This document shows, one piece after another, positions 57,038-64,000 of a stretch of DNA of 64,000 nucleotides. The notes under the pieces were generated by a model that worked only from the letters and a program-made list of their open reading frames with translations, was not told the DNA's origin and did no database searches. Both the position numbers and the translations under genes were made by a program. The DNA lies in assembly GCA_040954595.2 (NCBI GenBank), contig CM082576.2, forward strand, positions 9,982,001-10,046,000. The letters are read 5' to 3'. Source of the DNA: Balanoglossus misakiensis (Eukaryota; Hemichordata). Every line of letters starts with the position of its first letter. Position 1 is the stretch's first letter.

Positions 57038-57560
57038 AGATACAACGAAGACGTCTTAGCAGATCTGATGTGATGGTATTGGATTATGCGTTCACAGCAG
57101 TAGCGTTTTAAGGGTCAAATTTGTACCCGATCAGCAGTGAAGAATTTCTTGTAAAACCCAAAGGTTTTAATCGCCTGTGTAGCTGTTTCAAGTTGATTCA
57201 GTTAAAGCGATGCAGGCATGGTGGGCATTTGTGTTCACTTGCCCAACATTTCAGTGTCTACTCTCCTGTGTTTTTGATTGGTCATTATTTTAATCGTATC
57301 ATTTTACTTTGCTTGTGCCTTGTTAATTTTCTTGTAGTTTTGAAAGTACTTAACCTTCCCCCCCCCCCCAAGAATGATCATGAGTTTTTGCATGTATTTT
57401 TGTTCTAGTTTGTTGAGACTTAATTGTAGATTTGCCCAGATTAATTGTAGCAGTGTAGAGTTAGGAATGACCATAGAATATCTAATTATGATGTCTGATG
57501 AGAAGTTATACTTTTTCTTATCACCCCTGTATTTCAAATAAAGTGGAACAGTCCTGCTGT
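57038..57560 (+). other. PARP1 3' UTR
   Basis: Follows the stop codon and includes a run of C (57358-57369). It ends around the AATAAA at 57537-57542. A second possible signal, AATAAAA, lies near 57822. Confidence 0.6.
57537..57542 (+). terminator. Candidate PARP1 polyadenylation signal
   Basis: AATAAA 500 bp after the PARP1 stop. It is the first canonical hexamer downstream. Confidence 0.55.
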
Positions 57561-59307
57561 TCAGTCCCAGACTTTTCCACTGGAAATGCAGGTGGGAAAG
57601 ACTACAATAGTACTGTAGGTGGGGTGATACATCTCACGCTTGCCAACACTGCCAGCTCCATAGTCAACTGCATCATCCCTGCTGCCCTTGTCTAGTGGAA
57701 TAGTCCAATTGTTTTGATTGATGTCCACCACTTCTCGGGGGTGAAGGGGTCCATTTTCGAACCATTTACAGTGATGGCTGTATTGTGTTTATCTTATCTC
57801 GTTTTCCAGGGTCATTTGTAATAAAACATTTCTCTGACAAACCAGCTATTGTCTCTGTATTTTGCTCTGTTGACACAGTAGAAGAGGTGGTCTCTTTGAA
57901 CAAATTGACCAATTTCATTTCAAAACTTAGTTGTGTACTGGTTGGCCTGGCTTTGTATTTGATAAAATTTTGTTTGTGTGTTTATGCATCTGTCAGACAG
58001 GGTGCTTGTGTTGGAAAATGTTTACTAGGATAAACAGATCCCAGTGTTTCATCTTCTGAATGATTTAGACAAAACAAACAATAACCATTCAGCTGTACAC
58101 ACACACACACACAAGACACCTTGATTTGTCAAATAGCAAAATTAATATTCTGTAAAATGCAAAATACAGATAAGTTTTTTTGTGTGGAAAGAAGACCACT
58201 ACATAAAAGCAAAATAACATGCAAAAAATAAGCAAGTCTAAATGTTGCACAAAGAAGTTCAAACAATTATATCTAAAATTCATTCTAAATGAACCATCTA
58301 GAAGTAAAGATAATGTTTCTGTACAGGTACTTTATATGGACATAAAAAAACAACACTGATAGAGATAGAAAAAAAAATGTAAAGTCTGCGAAGTTGAAAA
58401 AGAAAATGTTTCATAAATCTTGTGCCATGATTCTGGAATATCTTTTCCTAGTGGAAGATTAGATTTGGTGAACTCAAACTTCCACGTTCAGAAAAATTAT
58501 TCAATGATCGAGATAAATGGTCAGGGAGTTCTACTTCCAAATACTATGTTACATCAAAAATACAGGATGGTACAGCACTTTCCATCGCCAAGTGTACAAA
58601 ATAATAAAACAAACCCCCAACAAGTTTGAAACAGTTGTAGGAGAACATATCTGAAGATGTAATGGTAAACGTAGGATTTTAACGTCAGCTGCTGTTGGTG
58701 GCATGGATCCAGCCAAGGTCATTTTTCAAAACTTGGCAACAGAAACTCTCGAGAACTATTTCATGATAAACGTCCATGATTTTCATGGCTGGCTTTGTGT
58801 TTGTGGAGCAAGATTTGCTAAAATTAAATGACTGGAATTTCTTGTTGTCTTTCTGACGTCAAAGAAGCGAGTCGTTGGTAGAAGTAAAAAATAAAATACG
58901 TGTTCGTACTGCCATTTTGATGAACTTTCGTCCCCTGTCGAATATTGGTCGGGCAAGAAACGAAAGCCAAAAATATGACTGTAGGACATTGACAGGACCA
59001 GTCGTCATAACTTTAAAAAAAAAGTTCCAAGGAAATCTACTATAGGGTTCCCTTCAAATTAAGTATCAGACAAATTTGTTTTCCGGAAATGTGTCACACG
59101 CCTACCTAGAGGTGAAAAATTTTAATTAATTTTTAACCATGTCGTTATTGTATAAAATTTCAAACAGACTGTAGGCAACAGTGGCAGTACAAATAAGATC
59201 TGTCGCATATAATTTTTACAAAAAGAAATGAACGAATACTTGATGTTGAGCCAAGTGTCATAAATCTACAAGAGTTAAAATTGTTCTCAGGGTGTCTGTC
59301 TTTGGTT
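57561..59307. other. Spacer between PARP1 and the PLP/M6 gene
   Basis: Convergent 3' ends. The right part should hold the 3' UTR of the minus-strand PLP/M6 gene. A (CA)n run lies at 58097-58112. No ORF with recognisable content. Confidence 0.5.
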
Positions 59308-60195
59308 TTACATTTGATACGACAGTGGGTCCTTGCTGTTCGGCGTGTATCCGATCGGGTCCCGTGAGCGCGTTCTTGTCGACATGGTGTAGCCGTCGGG
59401 TTGGTCTTCCATTCCGATGACGTCGGGGCCATATTGTTGGCCGGGACTTTTTGTGGGTTTGTAGAAACCACCCTGCTGTTGGCTTCGGCCCTGGGTGAAT
59501 CGCGGCTGCCTGTAGTTATCCTTCACGTGAGCGTAGTTCGCCGAGAAAATCATCATGTAGTGACCCATCATGACGAGGCAGGCGACGGAGGCGATGATGC
59601 CCATCAGGTATTTGTTCCAGGGGTTTTCCGCGCAGATGTCGACCAACTGCGTCCCGCACACCGTGGCCTCCTCGTCCGGTGTCGTCATCGGCGTCAGCCC
59701 GAACTGCCGCAGGTCGATGCATCCGCCGGGATCGCCGCAGTGCGTGGAGCGGACGATGGAGAAGAACCAGAGCGGGATCACGCAGATGGCCACCACCGCC
59801 ACCCACCCCAGGAAGAGAATATAGACGACTAATCCGAAAACGATCATTTGGCAGACCCCGCAACCACGGCTGGGGAAGCGACAGACGTGTTCTTTCCTGT
59901 ACGACCCGGTGGCAAGACATCCCAAGGCAAGAAGAATGAAGGCGATGAAGAGCATCAGCCCAGTCAGGCAGTAGATGCCGATTTGGGCCCAGTAAATGGT
60001 CTTAGAGATCTGGTACTCAGCAGCCGTTTCCTTAAAAAGTCGATCCGTGTCTTCGGTAGCGTAATGGAGACTGACACAGAACAGAATTACTGTCCCGATT
60101 ATGATTAGGGTGGTTAGAACGCTGGGCCATGGCCAACGATCGCAGCACTTCGCTGCGCCGCTCCGCTCGTCCTCTTCGAAATCGTATCTCGGCAT
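59308..60195 (-). CDS. Myelin proteolipid / M6 family four-pass membrane protein, 295 aa, intronless
   Basis: Four predicted helices at about 25-45, 70-93, 115-146 and 197-219. The N-terminal KCCDRWPWPSVLTTLI resembles the CCxxxPYxSLIATI start of PLP/M6. The large extracellular loop has the diagnostic four cysteines (C153, C159, C180, C188) in the PLP spacing CxDxRxxGxxP ... VCGxxLxxIC. PLP/GPM6 proteins shape membranes in neurons and glia of vertebrates, and M6 acts in epithelia and neurons of insects. Unlike those, this protein has a long Gln/Gly/Pro-rich cytoplasmic tail of about 75 residues (221-295), and the coding sequence has no intron. Coding DNA is GC-rich. Subtype not assignable. 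Confidence 0.85.
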   Translation of the reverse strand: MPRYDFEEDERSGAAKCCDRWPWPSVLTTLIIIGTVILFCVSLHYATEDTDRLFKETAAEYQISKTIYWAQIGIYCLTGLMLFIAFILLALGCLATGSYRKEHVCRFPSRGCGVCQMIVFGLVVYILFLGWVAVVAICVIPLWFFSIVRSTHCGDPGGCIDLRQFGLTPMTTPDEEATVCGTQLVDICAENPWNKYLMGIIASVACLVMMGHYMMIFSANYAHVKDNYRQPRFTQGRSQQQGGFYKPTKSPGQQYGPDVIGMEDQPDGYTMSTRTRSRDPIGYTPNSKDPLSYQM

Positions 60196-62513
60196 TATAC
60201 TAAATCTCCGGCAAACTCTTCGTTTCTCAGAGCAAGTACAGTCTGTTGTGATCCCGTCCGAAAACCGCTGTTAAATTTGAAATACGTGAGCGTCCGTTAT
60301 TTCCCTCTTGTCTTGAAATATCTTGTGTTGTATTATAAATATTCAATCTACGTGGTTAATATTGGTTAAACATTAACCGACCAACAATGTCGTCATCTCC
60401 TCAGGTATGCGAACGGGTGGGTGCCGAAGGTCTCGTGCCTATTTACGGCAATGTACTAAACAACGTTTGACTCAACATCCTTTTGGACAGATTCATTTAA
60501 AATCAATAAAGTTATACGCATTTAGGCCTAAGTAACATAAAAGTTCTAATTTACATTAAGCATATGTTAAATTCTGTATAATATTTTCCTAGTTTAAATT
60601 TCTGTCCACAACCAATGCCTTACACTGAGTATCGCAAACTTCAAAACTAAAAGCGGAGTTTTTCTCAGGCCGGGGGAGTTTTCCTAAATGTATTTAATAT
60701 TATGGATACCGAGTTCTTTTGGGCCTAAATTGTTAATGAATTTATTAAACAATGTGTTGATTATTTCCACGTCATTATATATTGCATCGCTGAAAAAAGG
60801 TTTACCGACACCGTCCAGTTTACCGGGTCTCTCCTGACACCTGTTGCGCGTCCCATTGTCTGAATCATACGTAGGCCAAGATGCGCGTCAAGGCATACCT
60901 TTTCATGTTTTTAAATTTGCTTTAAATGACGATTCGTCACTGCGGTGGGATAGCTGGCCACATCATCACTTACATGTAAAATATGTTGACCCCCCAGAAA
61001 AAAAGAAAAGAGAACTGTTATTTCTCGAATGCCAGAATTTCTTATCACCGGATAACCAAACGCATTTCATCTGTAGTGAATGATGGGCCGTGGACTATGC
61101 GTGTTTTACCGAGGGCTGCATGGGGCTGGACAGCCGGCGGACGGACGAGCGCATCTAAGCTTATATCATTCATCCTGCCATTTAGCCGACGCCCTTATCC
61201 GTTTCGCCAACATCACTGTCACAATTATTCTAGTAACTGATTGAGTGCAGTTCACAAGTATTACGAAAAATTTCTGCAAATTTACGCAACCTGTCCGTCG
61301 GAACGACCTGTTTGACTTTCTCATAAGCCGCTCTTATGGTTTGATTGCCAAGCAAACGAACTTTCTATTAGTTTTAATTTATCCCCACACGTTCCGTGTG
61401 TATTTTATTATCAATATTAAGATTCATCGGCAGGAATGTATAATCACAGTGAGAAACAACCGTACCGCATTGCACGATTCTGGCTGGTCATAAACATCAC
61501 TTGCCCGTCGCCAATGTTTGCCCAGTCTTCGATACTAGGCCGCTGGAAACATCTCATTCACGAATATTCAAACTGTAGGCCTAAAGCGCTTTGGTCCAAA
61601 ATCGTCCCAGGTTTACACCACAACTAAACTATCTTGTTCCTGTTATATCTATAGACATGATAGTGTTAATACTTAGTATTTATTCTAACCGGTTCGTGGG
61701 CGGTGACCGATCGAAACTAAAATGAGACGGAAGTGTAAATGATCACTGCTTTTTCAGTTCATGTGTTGATCTTTCACAAAGATATCCATCAATAATTTCC
61801 AGATTATTTGGGCCCGGAGAACTTTTAACATAAAAATACGTACAAGTAGTAAGAGAAGATAAGGGTATTAATGATTAGGCCATTTTCTGGTAGGACTATG
61901 CGAAATATGTTCTTTGCGGAGATTACTACCAGATGAAATGAAACTCGGGTTTATCATCTTGCTTTGTTACGCCTCTTCCTATACCCCTTGGCTAGATCCG
62001 ACATCTACAAGTGTAGGCCTATAGCCTGAGGCTCAATATTGGTCAATTTGTATTGCACAGCCCAACTTTTGATGAAAAAAAAGTCACTTGGAGGTAGGCC
62101 TCATAGAGTTTTAGAAGAATGAAGCGAAAGTATGCGGAAGTTTATGAGTGAAATTTTACAAATACATCAACTACATCACGGTTACATAATTCATATCTTC
62201 CCAAGTTTTCATTTTATTCCTGGGCCCGCATCTTTCCTTTCACAAACTGCCGGTCGTGTAGACCCTGTGCTTTTGTTGAGATTTTTATCCGATGTCTCGT
62301 CTCGACATGTACGCTGGGTCTGCATTTGCGACAGGTTTGTACTTGTTCAAGTATGATTCATCATCTTTCATTGGGGAATCTCTTTGATTGGTGGTGAGCA
62401 ATCTCGGTGCCGTGTGCAACATGCGGTACAAAAACAGAGAAGTGACATTCAGTTGAATTGAGGGCACTGTGCTCTGTTGACAGTACCGGTGTTTCCTGAA
62501 TAGACTCTACGAA
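60196..62513. other. Spacer between PLP/M6 and the PARP1 paralogue
   Basis: Divergent upstream regions of both genes. AT-rich with TAGGCCTA-type words (60521, 61576, 62012). ORFs of 60-85 codons here have no recognisable content. No promoter element can be named with confidence. Confidence 0.5.
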
Positions 62514-63739
62514 ATGGCTGACTCGGAGTTTCTATTCAAAGCAGAATACGCAAAGAGTGACCGGTCCTCCTGCAAAAAATGTCGACAGAAGATCGGAAAG
62601 GGGGCTCTCAGAATGGCCAAAATGGTTCAGGTTAGTCATAGTGGGAACTGTATGTATATGTACAAGCTTGACAACTCGATCGACAAGCTTCTTCCAAGGA
62701 TCAGTGCGTCCCGCCCACTTTCTGTTTATGCCGGGGTTTATGTCAGATTCACAATATTGTGCTAGGGGGAGCGCCAGATTATTGTGGCATTTGAAGAAAT
62801 CCAGTTGGTACCTACCTCAGATTTGAGACGATGATATATTTTGTGATTATTTAAAACAGTATTCGCAATCGTGGATTGGTTGCCACAGCAACACATTTAC
62901 CACGCTGTTGCCGCACACGGCGACGCGTTTGGTTTTGCATTACAAAAGGGGTAGTCCCAGCTTCACAAATAAATGTCAAAAGGCCGAAAACGATTAAATG
63001 CCCTCCAACTATAAGACGAAGCTTGTGGAGACAGTGCAACAGTCTGTGCTAGTGAAGTGCACACCAACTCAAAGGTCACATGAGGTCAATTTTATTACCG
63101 ACTTTCGTTTCCAGGAGAGATGACTTGCGAAATTGTCTGTGTTTTTTTTCATTTTGTAATATTTCTATTTTATGTCATGTTTTAATTTGAGATTGAAAAA
63201 TATTCAAAAATACAGTTTTTTTGTATATTTACTATATGTTCCTTTGTATTTTCCCACACCTTCCCATGATGCTCCAGTCACCACACTTTGATGGCAAAGT
63301 TCCCAACTGGTATCACTACCCATGTTTTTGGAAGATGGCAACAGTCACCGTGTCAACACAGATTGGTAAGTGATAGTCTAGAAGATTTAGGTATTCTTGG
63401 TACTTCTGATATTTCTTCTGAGGGCATTTTTTTTACACACGCATGTTTTTACTAGAATACTTGCTCTGAATGATTTCTGTTTTAATGACATAACTTTATT
63501 GTACTTGATTCCTGCATATTTTGCAAATACACATACAATTTGGTATTTGCATAGCTGGATTCAACGGGCTGCGATGGAACGACCAGGAGAAGATCAAACA
63601 GAAGATAACGGGCGATGTCTCGGGGGAGACGGTGGCAGACAAAGTTGTTTCCAAAGAGAGCCAAATCACCGATTTCACAGTAGAGTATGCCAAATCCGAC
63701 AGGAGTAAATGCCGTGTTTGCAACGAGAAGATTGCAAAG
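62514..63739 (+). CDS. Second PARP1-type gene (first three exons; continues past right edge)
   Basis: Exons 62514-62630, 63278-63365 and 63555-63739, all GT-AG and in frame (130 codons). MADSEF then [13 protein letters not shown] gives finger-1 ligands C20, C23, H52 and C55, with [11 protein letters not shown] shared word for word with the first PARP1. Exon 3 reaches the start of finger 2 ([13 protein letters not shown]). Intron positions and phases match PARP1 exactly (after MVQ phase 0; exon 2 is 88 nt in both; exon 3 is 185 versus 188 nt). It is therefore a tandem paralogue, 5.5 kb downstream in the same orientation. Whether the rest of the protein is intact cannot be seen. Confidence 0.93.
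63074..63089 (+). promoter_or_regulatory. AGGTCA direct repeat spaced by four (DR4-like)
   Basis: AGGTCA-CATG-AGGTCA in intron 1 of the second PARP1-type gene. It has the form of a nuclear-receptor response element; no activity is implied. A similar TGACCT pair spaced by four is at 9037-9052 in PRKD intron 1. Confidence 0.3.
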
Positions 63740-64000
63740 GTTTGTGGCTATGATTGTTGTGAGTCGATCTTTAGTTACACGTTATTTGGGATAATTTCCC
63801 TGGAATTAGTGCAAACTGTGCACTGTGACTGATTATGACCTATTTGGACCCAGGCAGGAAAACTTTCCATTTGAGTGGAAATGGTTTTTATTTTGCATAG
63901 AAACAATTATCTTTTGTAGCAAATCAAATGAATGCTGGCTGGAAGTATACTCAAACAAGAACTGCATTTATTTTAACCCTTTCACCCCCAGTTCCCTCTT
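63740..64000 (+). other. Intron 3 of the second PARP1-type gene (part)
   Basis: Starts at a GTTTGT donor. No further exon before the right edge. Confidence 0.7.

Noticed and set aside
59401-60108. Plus-strand ORFs of 84-143 codons and a 134-codon minus ORF in the PLP/M6 region
   Set aside because: Shadows of the GC-rich PLP/M6 coding frame.
1-64000. tRNA, rRNA or snRNA genes
   Set aside because: No convincing A-box/B-box pair, cloverleaf or ribosomal sequence was recognised by eye. A covariance-model scan would be decisive.

Overview
The window is nuclear DNA from an animal. Genes are split by GT-AG introns (23 coding exons in one gene, two introns of 15-20 kb). Intergenic and intronic DNA is AT-rich, with microsatellites, long G/C homopolymers, inverted repeats and transposon remnants. 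The gene set is a single PRKD type, PARP1 and PLP/M6. The PLP/M6 gene, a frequent ACATGTA motif, and scattered TAGGCCTA palindromes suggest an invertebrate deuterostome (amphioxus, hemichordate or echinoderm). That placement is an inference from composition and gene content, not a proof.

Layout, left to right. (1) 289-27780, minus: the 5' two-fifths of a protein kinase D gene (PRKD), with ten coding exons covering the ubiquitin-like N-terminus, C1a, C1b, an acidic linker and the PH domain. The kinase domain lies beyond the left edge. Intron 1 is about 20 kb and holds a 4.3-kb tandem repeat block (10007-14280) that carries eleven AGGTCA-a-AGGTCA sites and ends in three hairpins. (2) 27781-32129: a PRKD/PARP1 spacer with an unrecognised two-exon minus-strand gene (30337-31160), a related small ORF beside it, two short inverted-repeat elements, and an array of near-palindromes just upstream of PARP1. 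(3) 32130-57037, plus: a complete PARP1 of 997 residues with every domain and catalytic residue in place. Its 15.1-kb intron 12 hosts a tyrosine-recombinase retrotransposon remnant with perfect split direct repeats (40240-43200) and a nested antisense class A GPCR gene (46099-47286). (4) 59308-60195, minus: an intronless proteolipid protein (PLP/M6) family gene. (5) 62514-right edge, plus: the first three exons of a second PARP1-type gene with the same intron positions, i.e. a tandem PARP1 paralogue.

Functionally, PARP1 and its paralogue are nuclear DNA-break sensors that make poly(ADP-ribose). PRKD is a diacylglycerol-activated Ser/Thr kinase, the GPCR is a candidate upstream input of unknown ligand, and the PLP/M6 protein is a four-pass membrane protein. 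Nothing in the sequence shows that these genes work as a unit. PRKD and PARP1 are simply arranged head to head. Coding calls rest on translated homology plus splice sites whose phases all agree. Gene symbols are family-level.
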